The position numbers and the translations under genes were made by a program. Under the pieces are notes generated by a model. It was not told the origin of the DNA. It did not search any database and saw nothing but the letters and a program-made list of their open reading frames with translations. From Leptolyngbya iicbica LK (GTDB lineage: Bacteria; Cyanobacteriota; Cyanobacteriia; Phormidesmidales; Phormidesmidaceae), in NCBI RefSeq assembly GCF_004212215.1, contig NZ_QVFV01000002.1, positions 271,794 to 335,793 on the forward strand: DNA of 64,000 bases. The letters are read 5' to 3'. Positions 27,925 to 36,549 of the stretch are shown in pieces. Every line of letters starts with the position of its first letter. The first letter of the stretch is position 1.

Positions 27925-30672
27925 CTACGCTGGCGTAGATGCCGGTGTAGTTGCGTCTAGCGACAGCACAAAATCATTGAAGTCGAAGTCAGTGAAGTCT
28001 TCAAAGCGCCAGACATTGCCATCACGCTCAATGCGACCCATGCCGCCAATGGCATCGTCAATGGTGACCAGGTTATGGATATTGCCATCGACCAGTAGCG
28101 CTGGGGCATAGTAAGCGCCGCCCGCTAGCAGGATGTCTTCCTCCACCGTTGAGAGATTCCCCACCGTCAGTTCTATGCCTTCGAGCAAACTGGTGCGGAC
28201 GGCATCTTCGTAGCCGCTGTCGCCAGGCTTTAGCCCTGCGACTTGGCCTTGAGCGTCGGTTGCATAGAATTGGAGAATGTTGTCGAAAGCTGCTTCGCGA
28301 GACAAGGTCAGTTCAGCGGTGACTTCACCATCAAAGCCTGTGAGGTCGAGTAATTCGGCGATCGCGGGTTTATCAGGCGCATCTGATATCGACGCCAGCC
28401 CCTGAAAATTGATCTCACCATCATCCCCAATCATGCCCAGATTAGTAGCCAACCCAGTTGCCAGATCAACGGTGTATAGAGAAGCATTCGACACCACAAA
28501 GGCCGTGTTGTCATCGGGTGACGCCGACACAATGTCGAAACCGCCCAGGGTATCGATATCGAATCCTAAATCGCCAATAGTTTGCAAGACGCCATCATTG
28601 GGTGGATTTTGTAGCAACAGACTGTCGAGGACGGCATCAATGTCATAGAGCTGAGTCGCGTCTGTACCCGCAAAGGCGTTGGTGTAGGCAGCGGCGGTCA
28701 CGGTGGGATTCACCCCAGCGTTGGCATCACCCGCGGCAAAGGCCAGATCACCATCGACAATCACCTCGCCAGTATCAACATTGATGCGGAAGTCTTGCTC
28801 GTTGTCTCCCACCAGGCGGAGGCGATCGGCCACAGGATTAAAGTCAAATCCTGAAATGCTGTCGCCCTCAAACGGTAGAGACAACGTACTCACGAATTCC
28901 GCCACATTATCGCTGGTTGCCAGGTTGCGAAGGATGGGGCCATTCTCCCCCGCTGCCCCCTGGTGTAGGTGCACCGCACTTTGAGGATTACCTTCGACAT
29001 CGGGGGCTCCTACTGGCAGTAGCGGACTGGTCAGCTCGCTAAAGGTGCCCTCAGTGGTGAGCTGGTTAGTTGAGTCGTCGTAGATGATCCCGAAGCTACC
29101 GATCGCAGGGCTATCGGGTGGCGTAACGGCCCCCACTTGCTGACTTTCCTCGATCGCAATGCCGCTGGCGACGATATCGTTTTCTAACTCAATATCGACT
29201 TGACCGCGCAATTCGCCGCTGCCGAAGTCTGCCGTATGTAGGTTGATGTAAAACGCATCATCCAACAGCAGCGCTTCTTCCTCGTCGGTGAGGGTAAATG
29301 CCCCGGAGAAACTGCCGCTGGGATCGACGGTAAAGTTTCGCACGATCGGCCCATTCGCCCCCGCCATGGCATTATGCAGGTGAATCGCACTCTGGGGATT
29401 GCCTTCGGCATCCGTTGCGCCCACCGGCAATAGGTCGCTGGTCAAGTCGCTAAAAGAACCCGTAATGGTCAGCGCGTTGGTGGCATCGTCATAGATCACG
29501 TCAAACATCCCGGTAGCGGGACCGTCGGGCACCACGGCTCCGACTTGCTGCGCCTCTGACATCACCAGTCCGGTGGCAACGACGTCGTTTTCCAATTCAA
29601 CGGCTACTTGGCCCCGCAGTTCGCCCCCATTAAAGTCTTGGGTGTGCAGGTTGATGTATAGTTCGCCATCTTCTAACAAGACCTGCTCGGCATCAGTCAG
29701 GGTAAAAGACCCGCCAAAGTCGCCACTGGCAAACCCTGTAGGGTCAAGGGTGTAAAGCTCGTTGGTGGACGTCAGGCCATAGATCAACCCGTTAGCCGGT
29801 CGAGTATCAATACCCAGCAAATTGCCGTTAATTCCGGTCACGGGAATCGACATCGTGTCTTCTGGGCTGGTCGGGTCGAAGGCCACTAGGGCGTTGTTAT
29901 CCGTGAGGGCAAAGAGTTGTGTGTTAGCAGCTGCTCCGGTGAAGAGGGGCTGAATCGTGCCTGCTGCGACGGGGGCGGTAATGCGGAAGGCTTCGCCGTT
30001 GCCCAGGTCTAATCCGGGAGGGGCGTTGCCCATAGCAGCGGCATCGATCGCCGCTGAAATTTCTGTGGGAATCGTCAACCCGTGCAGCACAATCTCTCGG
30101 TTGGGCAGCGGCGTCAGGTTGTTGTACTGACGCAACTGATCCGGATCGCTCAAGTCAAAGGTGTAGGTCGTGTCGAGGTTGAACTCTGAGCCCGAGGGAA
30201 ACAGCTCAGCCGGGTTGATTTCGCCCGCGCCAGCCAAGTTTAAGAAATGGGTGAGCGGGGGGGTGCCATCAGGGGCGGCTTCAATTTGTTCAGAGGTCAG
30301 ATTCAGCACTACGGGGCCGTAGTTGGGCCGACCTTCCAAAAAATTGAGAAAGCCATCGCCATCTAAATCGCTATCTGCCAGAGTGGGCAGGATGGAATTA
30401 GCCGGATCGCCGCCCGTACCATCAAAGAAGCTGCCATCACCTTGTTGCAGCAGGGGGCGATCGGCATTGCCTGCAAACTGTCCGTGGATATGGGCAACGT
30501 GGATACCGCCAATATCCATGAGATCTTCCAGACCCGTCGCTGCGAGCTGTACGCGCAGGGTACGAGTTGTACTGGTGGGTGCATCGAGCGTCAGGATGGC
30601 TTCACCCATTGCCATGGAGTTAAAGGGCTGAGCTCCATTTAGCGTGAATAGATTGGTCGTAAACTGTTGCAT
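27925..30672 (-). CDS. Multidomain CHRD / DUF4394 / DUF4114 surface-type protein
   Basis: This is a 915-residue beta-rich, acidic, cysteine-free protein. A CHRD-like segment lies at 5-65 (H-V-A-H-I-H-G). A DUF4394 propeller begins near 240, is interrupted at about 310 and resumes at about 584 (S-G-F-D-F-N-P-V-A-D-R-L-R-L-V), running to about 765. The interruption (28923-29742) holds two tandem units of about 135 residues. Each contains F-T-L-T-D-x-E, Y-I-N-L-H-T, G-E-L-R-G-Q-V and A-I/V-H-L-H, which is CHRD sequence in permuted order. Residues about 785-906 resemble DUF4114 (F-E-D-F-T-D-F-D-F-N-D-F-V). No signal peptide is visible, so a non-Sec route such as type I secretion is possible. Adhesive or matrix function is inference. 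It lies downstream of the ferritin-like gene. Confidence 0.82.
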   Translation of the reverse strand: MQQFTTNLFTLNGAQPFNSMAMGEAILTLDAPTSTTRTLRVQLAATGLEDLMDIGGIHVAHIHGQFAGNADRPLLQQGDGSFFDGTGGDPANSILPTLADSDLDGDGFLNFLEGRPNYGPVVLNLTSEQIEAAPDGTPPLTHFLNLAGAGEINPAELFPSGSEFNLDTTYTFDLSDPDQLRQYNNLTPLPNREIVLHGLTIPTEISAAIDAAAMGNAPPGLDLGNGEAFRITAPVAAGTIQPLFTGAAANTQLFALTDNNALVAFDPTSPEDTMSIPVTGINGNLLGIDTRPANGLIYGLTSTNELYTLDPTGFASGDFGGSFTLTDAEQVLLEDGELYINLHTQDFNGGELRGQVAVELENDVVATGLVMSEAQQVGAVVPDGPATGMFDVIYDDATNALTITGSFSDLTSDLLPVGATDAEGNPQSAIHLHNAMAGANGPIVRNFTVDPSGSFSGAFTLTDEEEALLLDDAFYINLHTADFGSGELRGQVDIELENDIVASGIAIEESQQVGAVTPPDSPAIGSFGIIYDDSTNQLTTEGTFSELTSPLLPVGAPDVEGNPQSAVHLHQGAAGENGPILRNLATSDNVAEFVSTLSLPFEGDSISGFDFNPVADRLRLVGDNEQDFRINVDTGEVIVDGDLAFAAGDANAGVNPTVTAAAYTNAFAGTDATQLYDIDAVLDSLLLQNPPNDGVLQTIGDLGFDIDTLGGFDIVSASPDDNTAFVVSNASLYTVDLATGLATNLGMIGDDGEINFQGLASISDAPDKPAIAELLDLTGFDGEVTAELTLSREAAFDNILQFYATDAQGQVAGLKPGDSGYEDAVRTSLLEGIELTVGNLSTVEEDILLAGGAYYAPALLVDGNIHNLVTIDDAIGGMGRIERDGNVWRFEDFTDFDFNDFVLSLDATTPASTPA

Positions 30673-30840
30673 GAGTAATTTGCTCTAGCTTTTATTTACA
30701 TCATTCGAGCGATCGCAGACGGCTGGAACAGACCCGCCAGCCGCCACGACAAGCTGTGGGAGATCGGCCACCCTGGGGACGGGATGGCGATGCGATCTCC
30801 CCGAGTCAGCAATTTGAAAAAACAGGGTTAGCGGTTTTCG

Positions 30841-31509
30841 TTAAACCTTCAGGACCCATTGGTCGCGAGTGTCGGCACTGACAAAGGCTGCGGGGACATA
30901 CTCAATTGCCATGCCCAAACTGATGAAGGCGGCGCGAATCGTAGTAGCGTGGGAAGCTTCGGCGGCGGCGATCGAGGCTCCGGCAGTGACCAGGGCTGGT
31001 GTCATTAAGCGGGCCACTTCATTGGCATAGGCGATCGCCGCATCGGTTTCCAGGGCTAGGGCCAACTTGGCGATATTCACATCTGAATCCAGGCCACCAT
31101 CGCCCCGCTCTAAATAGCTAGAGAGGTCATAGCTAGACTCGGCCATGACGGGCATACCCCCGAGGTCGCCAATCACCTGAGCCAAGGTGTCGCGGTGAAT
31201 CATGTGATCGGCTTGATTAGCCAGGGCAATATTCAACACCGCTTGTCCCACATCGGAATCACTTAGCTCACCAGCCGCCGCACTGTAGGCCCAAATCGCC
31301 TGGTGCTCGTAATACAGTGCCCCGTTCAAAATCTCGACATCATTCATGGCCGCGTCGCTAGACATCATGCCAGCTTGGGCGGGCCGTTTGGTCAAGGCCG
31401 CGAAACCCAGGGCCCCCGCGAGCCCGGTGACCGCGCCGCCAGCGACTAATCGACGCCGAGACACCCCTTTGGCCAACTGAGTTGAGGAGTTAACGAGAAA
31501 CTTGTTCAT
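30841..31509 (-). CDS. Tat-exported ferritin-like domain protein
   Basis: The N-terminus carries a twin-arginine type signal: S-R-R-R-L-V-A-G-G-A-V, a hydrophobic stretch and A-Q-A-G as cleavage site at about residue 46. The mature part is a four-helix ferritin-like fold (Ferritin_2 type): L-Y-Y-E-H-Q-A-I-W-A-Y with the first Glu and His ligands, then Q-A-D-H-M-I-H-R-D-T-L, T-D-A-A-I-A-Y and A-A-E-A-S-H-A-T-T-I-R. The paired Glu and E-x-x-H motifs suggest a di-metal site, though activity is unproven. It is divergent from the ECF sigma factor gene and precedes the CHRD gene by about 170 bases, so it may share regulation with either. Confidence 0.87.
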   Translation of the reverse strand: MNKFLVNSSTQLAKGVSRRRLVAGGAVTGLAGALGFAALTKRPAQAGMMSSDAAMNDVEILNGALYYEHQAIWAYSAAAGELSDSDVGQAVLNIALANQADHMIHRDTLAQVIGDLGGMPVMAESSYDLSSYLERGDGGLDSDVNIAKLALALETDAAIAYANEVARLMTPALVTAGASIAAAEASHATTIRAAFISLGMAIEYVPAAFVSADTRDQWVLKV

Positions 31510-31652
31510 GGGCTTATCCTTTAAGCGCTAACATCATGGACGGGCTTGCTCTTGCAGAACCCAACCTTCATACGAGCAATCGCTGTAATCGGATTGCCGA
31601 TTTCTCAAGAAATCCAAATTTCTGCCTTAGTCGTATTATTGGCAGCCCTCAT

Positions 31653-32237
31653 ATGCCTCCGTTCATGACCCGTTCAGACGCTGCTGACTCAGATAGCGAT
31701 CGCGAGTTGGTTCTCAAGCTGCAAGCGGGTGATACTGACGCTCTGGCCCTGCTTTATGACCGCTATGCCCCCATGGTCTACACCCTGGCGCTGAAGATGT
31801 TGCAAAATGCGGCGGAAGCCGAAGACCTGACCCAAGAAGCCTTTGTCAATTTTTGGCAGCAGCAAAAATACGACCCCAATCGGGGAAGTGTGGGCAGTTA
31901 CCTGGCTACTTATACGCGATCGCGGGCCTTAGATCGCCTGCGCGTCGGGGGCGGACGTCGCAACATTATGAAAAAGGTGGAGCGCATGACTGGGGCCACC
32001 CCACGTCCCGCGACACCGTTAGAACAGGCGGCCCAAAGCGAACGCCAGCAACGACTGCGAGAGGCCCTCGATCGCCTGTCACCCGCCGAACGAGAAGTGC
32101 TCGAAATCGCTTATTTTGAGGGTTTGAGCCAGTCACAAATTGCCCAACGGCTGGGCCTGCCCCTCGGCACGGTCAAAACTCGCTCCCGCCAGGGATTACT
32201 CCGGCTGCGCGATGACCTCGGAAATGATCTTCTTTAA
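31653..32237 (+). CDS. ECF-type RNA polymerase sigma factor
   Basis: This is a small sigma factor with only regions 2 and 4. Region 2 is L-Y-D-R-Y-A-P-M-V-Y-T-L-A and A-E-D-L-T-Q-E-A-F-V-N-F-W; region 4 is L-S-P-A-E-R-E-V-L-E-I-A-Y-F-E-G-L-S-Q-S-Q-I-A-Q-R-L-G-L-P-L (broken here only for length), then G-T-V-K-T-R-S-R-Q-G-L. I use ATG 31653 (M-P-P-F-M-T-R-S); ATG 31665 is also good, and the frame to 31536 is unlikely. The stop overlaps the start of the next gene by one base, so sigma and anti-sigma factor are translationally coupled. It resembles cyanobacterial SigG or the SigK group, which I cannot separate. Confidence 0.93.
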   Translation: MPPFMTRSDAADSDSDRELVLKLQAGDTDALALLYDRYAPMVYTLALKMLQNAAEAEDLTQEAFVNFWQQQKYDPNRGSVGSYLATYTRSRALDRLRVGGGRRNIMKKVERMTGATPRPATPLEQAAQSERQQRLREALDRLSPAEREVLEIAYFEGLSQSQIAQRLGLPLGTVKTRSRQGLLRLRDDLGNDLL

Positions 32238-33013
32238 TGGCGTCCTTTTCTTTCATGAACTCCAATCCGCTCCCCGACAATTGGCGATCGCTCCTGGCTG
32301 GTTATGTCCTCAATGATCTGACCGCAGAGGAAACTGCCCAGGTGCAAGCATGGCTGGCCCAGTATCCCGAGGTTGCCACCGAATTAGCGGCGCTAGAGGG
32401 ATCTTGGCAAGCCCTTCCAGAAAGCTTGCCCCTGCAATTGCCGCCCCCACAATTGCGCGATCGCGTCCTAACTGCTGGGCCGTCTTCACCGGTCAACCGT
32501 GAAGCCGCCGCGACCTCTCGCCCATCGACACCTCGCCCCCCTCGTCGCGTTTGGGGGTGGGCTGGCTTGGGCTTGGGTTGGGCCGCCACTGCGGTGGCAC
32601 TGATCAGCGTGGCAGCAGAAAATCAGCGTCTCCGGCAAGAGCTGATCCAAAGCGAAGCCGTCGTCGCCAGCTTTAGCCAGCCGGACAATCGCCTTTATAC
32701 CCTGGCGGGAACTGCCGCCCAACCCCAGGCCAGTGGTCGCTTAGTCGTTGATCCAGAGCGTGAAACCGCCCTGATTTTTACCGAGAGCTTGCCGCCGCTG
32801 ACGGCCAATCAAGCCTATCGGCTGTGGGCGATCGCCGATCAAGAACCGCTCTTTTGTGGGCAGTTCAACCCGATTGCCGAACAGGCGAGCAGTCAGTGGC
32901 AATTGCCCGACATCGCGTGCGGCGCCCCCGGCGTACAGATGCTCATCACCGCCGAATCGACTGATGCCCCACCATTACCAGCGGGACCGTTGGTATTACA
33001 GAGTCAGTCTTGA
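32237..33013 (+). CDS. RskA-like membrane anti-sigma factor
   Basis: The N-terminal cytoplasmic part (about 1-85: S-L-L-A-G-Y-V-L-N-D-L-T-A-E-E) is an anti-sigma helical domain without the zinc H-x3-C-x2-C motif. One transmembrane helix lies at about 105-122 (W-G-W-A-G-L-G-L-G-W-A-A). The outer part is an RskA C-terminal domain (R-L-V-V-D-P-E-R-E-T-A-L-I-F-T, Q-A-Y-R-L-W-A-I). It should hold the upstream ECF sigma factor inactive at the membrane until an envelope signal triggers proteolysis. The ATG at 32237 overlaps the sigma stop; ATG 32255 is an alternative start. It contains two periplasmic cysteines (F-C-G and A-C-G), which might form a redox-sensitive disulfide; this is inference. Confidence 0.9.
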   Translation: MASFSFMNSNPLPDNWRSLLAGYVLNDLTAEETAQVQAWLAQYPEVATELAALEGSWQALPESLPLQLPPPQLRDRVLTAGPSSPVNREAAATSRPSTPRPPRRVWGWAGLGLGWAATAVALISVAAENQRLRQELIQSEAVVASFSQPDNRLYTLAGTAAQPQASGRLVVDPERETALIFTESLPPLTANQAYRLWAIADQEPLFCGQFNPIAEQASSQWQLPDIACGAPGVQMLITAESTDAPPLPAGPLVLQSQS

Positions 33014-33059
33014 GCCGTAGGAATGGGACGCGATCGGAGCAACCGCAACTGCAGTCAGC

Positions 33060-33989
33060 TTAAGTCAGACGGCAGACACTCTCGCCACCGCGCTCGATAT
33101 AGCCACAGATCATCCCCGAGGTGGAATGGCCAAACGCACAGCGTCCGTGGCGATCGATAACAATCACGCCCCCCAAGCCCTGCACGCGATCGACGAGATA
33201 ATTGATGCCGGCAGTGGCTGCCTCAGCCGCATCCATCCCTTTGAAATGGACATAGTCCGAAATCATTTTGCTGAGCACCGTGCGCTGAAACTGTTCGCCA
33301 TAGCCCGTGGCCGACACCGCACAGGTGGTGTTGTCGGCAAAGACCCCCGCCCCAATAATGGGACTGTCCCCCACGCGCCCCCAGCGCTTATTCACAATGC
33401 CCCCAGTCGAGGTGGCGGCAGCAAGGTTGCCTTCGTTGTCTCGGGCGACAGCGCCGATCGTGCCAAACTTGTGCTGGGGCTCAGCATCTTCGTGATCGAG
33501 CATCATGCCCCCGGCTTTTTGCGCCTCGCGCCACTGCCGAATCCGCGCATCAACGACGAAATAATCATCCGTCATGATCTCAACGTTGCAGATGTTGGCA
33601 AATTCCCGCGCGCCTTTGCCGATGAGCATCACGTGCTCGCTCTTTTCCAACACGCGGCGGGCCAGGGTGATGGGGTTTTTGACATTGGTAATTCCGGCGA
33701 CGGCTCCCGCTTCCAGCCCGGTGCCATCCATAATGGCGGCATCCATTTCTACTTCGCCATACTCGTTCAACACCGAGCCATGTCCCGCATTGTAGAGGGG
33801 ATCATCTTCTAAATGCCGTGCACAATATTCCACGGCATCTAAGGCCGAGCCACCTTGGGCCAAAATCTGTCTCCCCCCTTCCAAAATGCGGCGGAGGCTA
33901 TGGATAAAGTCGTCTTCACTGCCCTCCCGGCGGATATGCTCTAACGCGCCGCAGCCACCGTGAATCATGAGAGAAAAGTTATCAGGCAT
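33060..33989 (-). CDS. Isoaspartyl peptidase / L-asparaginase (Ntn hydrolase)
   Basis: This is a plant-type asparaginase that self-cleaves and removes isoaspartyl residues from peptides. The start is M-P-D-N-F-S-L-M-I-H-G-G at 33989; the upstream extension to 34067 is not conserved. The family element I-H-G-G-C-G is near the start. The catalytic threonine sits in H-K-F-G-T-I-G-A-V-A-R-D (about residue 176 of this start), followed by A-T-S-T-G-G and R-W-G-R-V-G-D-S-P-I-I-G-A-G. All key features seem intact, and the length of 309 is normal. It runs convergent with the anti-sigma gene and is divergent from a small HTH gene. Confidence 0.93.
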   Translation of the reverse strand: MPDNFSLMIHGGCGALEHIRREGSEDDFIHSLRRILEGGRQILAQGGSALDAVEYCARHLEDDPLYNAGHGSVLNEYGEVEMDAAIMDGTGLEAGAVAGITNVKNPITLARRVLEKSEHVMLIGKGAREFANICNVEIMTDDYFVVDARIRQWREAQKAGGMMLDHEDAEPQHKFGTIGAVARDNEGNLAAATSTGGIVNKRWGRVGDSPIIGAGVFADNTTCAVSATGYGEQFQRTVLSKMISDYVHFKGMDAAEAATAGINYLVDRVQGLGGVIVIDRHGRCAFGHSTSGMICGYIERGGESVCRLT

Positions 33990-34085
33990 ATCATTAAGGA
34001 AGAATGCAGTCGGGAAGTATTTGACGTTACCACACTTAAAATGAGTATGCGCTAAGGAGCGCGTCACCCTTTACATGAAACTGTC

Positions 34086-34367
34086 ATGCTTACTCTTGAC
34101 CCCACCATTTGTCGAGAATCGACGTTGTCTGAGTGCGAGATCGGCGAAACTGAGACACTCCAGATTCGCACAGCGTTGATGTTGTCATTACAGGAAGCGA
34201 TCGCACAGCAGGGATGGACTCCTGAAGAAGCCGCCAAAGCGTTAAAACAAACGCTGCCGCGCATGCAAAACCTCATTAATGGCGAAATCAGTCGCTTTAG
34301 CATTGAGCAGCTCATTCAACTGCTGGCCCTCACCGGACGGGGAGTACAGATTTCTGTGGTCAACTGA
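34086..34367 (+). CDS. Small XRE/HTH_37-type DNA-binding protein (antitoxin-like)
   Basis: This 93-residue protein has a helix-turn-helix of the HigA/HTH_37 kind: L-Q-E-A-I-A-Q-Q-G-W-T-P-E-E-A-A-K-A-L, then L-P-R-M-Q-N-L-I-N-G-E-I-S-R-F-S, then L-I-Q-L-L-A-L-T-G-R-G-V. Such proteins usually act as antitoxins of HigB-type toxins or as phage-derived regulators. No toxin gene is adjacent on either side, so it is an orphan here. The start is ATG 34086, with no strong ribosome site. A terminator lies 54 bases downstream. Confidence 0.8.
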   Translation: MLTLDPTICRESTLSECEIGETETLQIRTALMLSLQEAIAQQGWTPEEAAKALKQTLPRMQNLINGEISRFSIEQLIQLLALTGRGVQISVVN

Positions 34368-34774
34368 GTGGCACGCCACCCATGACATGATTTTACGAGT
34401 GTTTGCTAAAAGACACCGAGAAACGCCTCATTTGGGGCGTTTTTTATTAGGGGATCATAACTTCTTGAAGCCAACACTTAAAAATACGTGTGCTTTCATG
34501 ACTGCCAGCGGCCTCTTTCGATACGCTTATGAGGCTAGTTTTCGCAACCGTCGAGATGGCTTTGCTGTCTGGTCAATAAGCCTTGTTTTTAGGGCTAAGT
34601 GCAGTTCGATTGAGCTGCTAAAAATGGCTCGGCGATCGCCACCATGTCGTCCTTCAACTAGCGTTGTGTTTCCATTGCTAAAAACTTCGGCTCCGGTGGG
34701 CACGAGCTAATTGGGGCGTTGTTTGGTGATCTGGCTAATTGGCATTGCTCTATTTCAGTAAGTGATATGGCCCT
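34368..34774. other. Intergenic region with terminator
   Basis: About 400 bases between two plus-strand genes. A clear terminator lies at 34421-34447. The rest holds no supported gene, and an overlapping open frame (34279-34710) looks like chance. The last 50 bases probably contain the promoter of the ATP-grasp gene. Confidence 0.5.
34421..34447 (+). terminator. Rho-independent terminator of the HTH gene
   Basis: Arms AACGCC and GGCGTT (with CC/GG and flanking A/T extending it) around TCATTTGG, followed by TTTTT. It stands 54 bases past the stop. Confidence 0.85.
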
Positions 34775-35869
34775 ATGAAAATCTACAACCACGACATTAC
34801 TCTCTACACCCATGATCGTGACCCCAGCGTCGAACTGTACGCTGGCAGAGCCCTAGGGCTGACGAATACACAAGACAAAATTCAACTAGCTCAGTCTTTA
34901 CAAAGTGAATGGGATGCCATTGTCGATCACTATGCCCAGATTGGTTTACCCCACACCCACGACGTCATTTGGAATTCATCTTTTGAGGTGATCAATCAGT
35001 TCCCCGATCGCGAAATCAGCGTCTACTTTTTTGGCGATGTGATTAATGAGCACGATACCTATCGTCAGCTGTTCCACCAATGGGACGGCAAATACCGCGA
35101 AATTGTTGAGTTCGTCAATTCCAAAAACAACTTCATTCAGCTATCAGAAGAAATTGGCATTCCTGTGCCCAAAACTTTGCGCTTTGCCAATTTGGCTGAG
35201 GCCCAAGCGTCTGACGAAATCATGTTTCCCTGTTTCATAAAGCCAGCTGTTTCTGATCATGGGGTGGGCATTCAGCGCTGTGCTAATGCTGAGGAACTGG
35301 CGCAAGCGTTTGCCACCCTCGTGCCCGAAGAACCCTTACAAATTCAAGAAGAGGTGAATGCCTCGGCCTTTTTGAATCTGCAATATCAGGTGAGGGAAGG
35401 GCAGATCGAACCGCTGCTGGTGTCGGAGCAGGTGCTCGATGGCTGTGTTCACAAGGGCAATCGCTACCCTTCGAGTCATGAACCCTGGGACAAAGTCGCG
35501 CCGTTTGCTGAGTGGATGGGCGATCGCGGCATGAAGGGGATCTTTGCCGTGGACGTGGCGGTGGTGCCCGAAGCAGCAGGCACTCGCTATGTGGCGATCG
35601 AATGCAATCCCCGCTTCAACGGGTCGTCCTACCCAACCATGGTGGCCAAGCGACTCAACATCCCTCAATGGAGCAGCGGTACTTACAAGACCCAGCTGCG
35701 ATCGCTCAACGAGCTAGATCTCCGAGATATCGCCTATGATCCGGCCACTCACAAGGGCGTGATTTTGATTAACTGGGGCATTATTCAAGCGGGCAAACTG
35801 AGTGTGCTCTTTGCGGGCACTGAAGCTGAGCAAGCAGAACTCGAAACAGCGCTCTTACAGCGACTTTGA
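34775..35869 (+). CDS. ATP-grasp domain enzyme of unknown substrate
   Basis: The 364-residue protein has the ATP-grasp fold. The lid and ATP site include F-P-C-F-I-K-P-A-V-S-D-H-G-V-G-I-Q and L-Q-I-Q-E-E-V-N-A. The metal-binding end reads V-A-I-E-C-N-P-R-F-N-G-S-S-Y-P, typical of carboxylate-amine ligases. The N-terminal 110 residues contain S-F-E-V-I-N-Q-F-P-D-R-E-I and differ from D-Ala-D-Ala ligase. It should form an amide or ester bond from a carboxylate using ATP, but the two substrates cannot be read. ATP-grasp ligases serve in mycosporine, peptide and cofactor synthesis; no pathway gene lies beside it. It is a monocistronic unit with a terminator behind. Confidence 0.87.
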   Translation: MKIYNHDITLYTHDRDPSVELYAGRALGLTNTQDKIQLAQSLQSEWDAIVDHYAQIGLPHTHDVIWNSSFEVINQFPDREISVYFFGDVINEHDTYRQLFHQWDGKYREIVEFVNSKNNFIQLSEEIGIPVPKTLRFANLAEAQASDEIMFPCFIKPAVSDHGVGIQRCANAEELAQAFATLVPEEPLQIQEEVNASAFLNLQYQVREGQIEPLLVSEQVLDGCVHKGNRYPSSHEPWDKVAPFAEWMGDRGMKGIFAVDVAVVPEAAGTRYVAIECNPRFNGSSYPTMVAKRLNIPQWSSGTYKTQLRSLNELDLRDIAYDPATHKGVILINWGIIQAGKLSVLFAGTEAEQAELETALLQRL

Positions 35870-35977
35870 GCGGCAGCTTGTTGGAACCAATTGGCCCCAG
35901 AGCGCTCAAAGTCAGCATCAGATTTTTATCGTATTGCGCAACAATGCTTGCTGCCGCCAGTCCTATTTTGTTGAGCT

Positions 35978-36016
35978 AAAAAAGGCGCTTCCATCGCTGA
36001 CGGAAGCGCCCTTTTG
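35978..36016. terminator. Bidirectional terminator between convergent genes
   Basis: Perfect 9-bp arms GGCGCTTCC (35984-35992) and GGAAGCGCC (36002-36010), with A-run on the left and CTTTT on the right, so it can end both the plus-strand ATP-grasp transcript and the minus-strand secreted-protein transcript. Confidence 0.9.
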
Positions 36017-36048
36017 GGATTCAAACTGTGCTGACTTGGCATTCGCTT

Positions 36049-36549
36049 TTAATCGATGAAGATGCCGCCACCTTCGCTAACGACAATGCTTCTCGTGACT
36101 AAGTCGGGATTCTCATAAAATGCTGTGGGTTCCAAATGTTGGAGAGAAATCGTGGCACTCATACCGTCCTCAGCGACAGACGACACTTCCGCATAAGTCA
36201 AGCCGCCATCTAATTGCCGAAACCCAATAAAGGATGGCAGATCATCAGTCGTAAAACTGACTGACTGATTCGGAGCAATCTCTTCAAACCGACTATTACC
36301 CGGCACCATGAAAGAAATCACAGAGGGGCTGTCGTTCATTAGGGTCAGTTCGACCCCACCGTCAACTGGAGTAATGTATGCTTCGGCTTCCTTGCGATCG
36401 CTGACGGCAGGCGTGCTCATGAGTGAGATTGACTCTGGCGCTTGAGACGAGCTGGCTTTCAATGTATTTTGGCTAAGTAGTACAGCAGGAGTCGCCACCA
36501 AAACAGCTGTACCTAACATCAATATTTTCTTGGATTTGAGAAAGTTCAT
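36049..36549 (-). CDS. Secreted hypothetical protein
   Basis: I start at ATG 36549, preceded by AGAGGAG at seven bases; an upstream ATG at 36582 lacks this. The signal peptide is M-N-F-L-K-S-K-K-I-L-M then a hydrophobic stretch with a likely cut after L-K-A-S. The mature part of about 130 residues is beta-rich, with one fold repeat suggested by G-G-V-E-L-T-L-M-N-D and F-R-Q-L-D-G-G-L-T-Y, and the C-terminus is glycine-rich (S-E-G-G-G-I-F-I-D). It has no cysteine and no recognised domain. I infer a periplasmic or extracellular small protein. It is monocistronic. Confidence 0.75.
   Translation of the reverse strand: MNFLKSKKILMLGTAVLVATPAVLLSQNTLKASSSQAPESISLMSTPAVSDRKEAEAYITPVDGGVELTLMNDSPSVISFMVPGNSRFEEIAPNQSVSFTTDDLPSFIGFRQLDGGLTYAEVSSVAEDGMSATISLQHLEPTAFYENPDLVTRSIVVSEGGGIFID

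Noticed and set aside
34279-34710. 143-codon frame in the gap before the ATP-grasp gene
   Set aside because: It overlaps the HTH gene in another frame and runs through its terminator.
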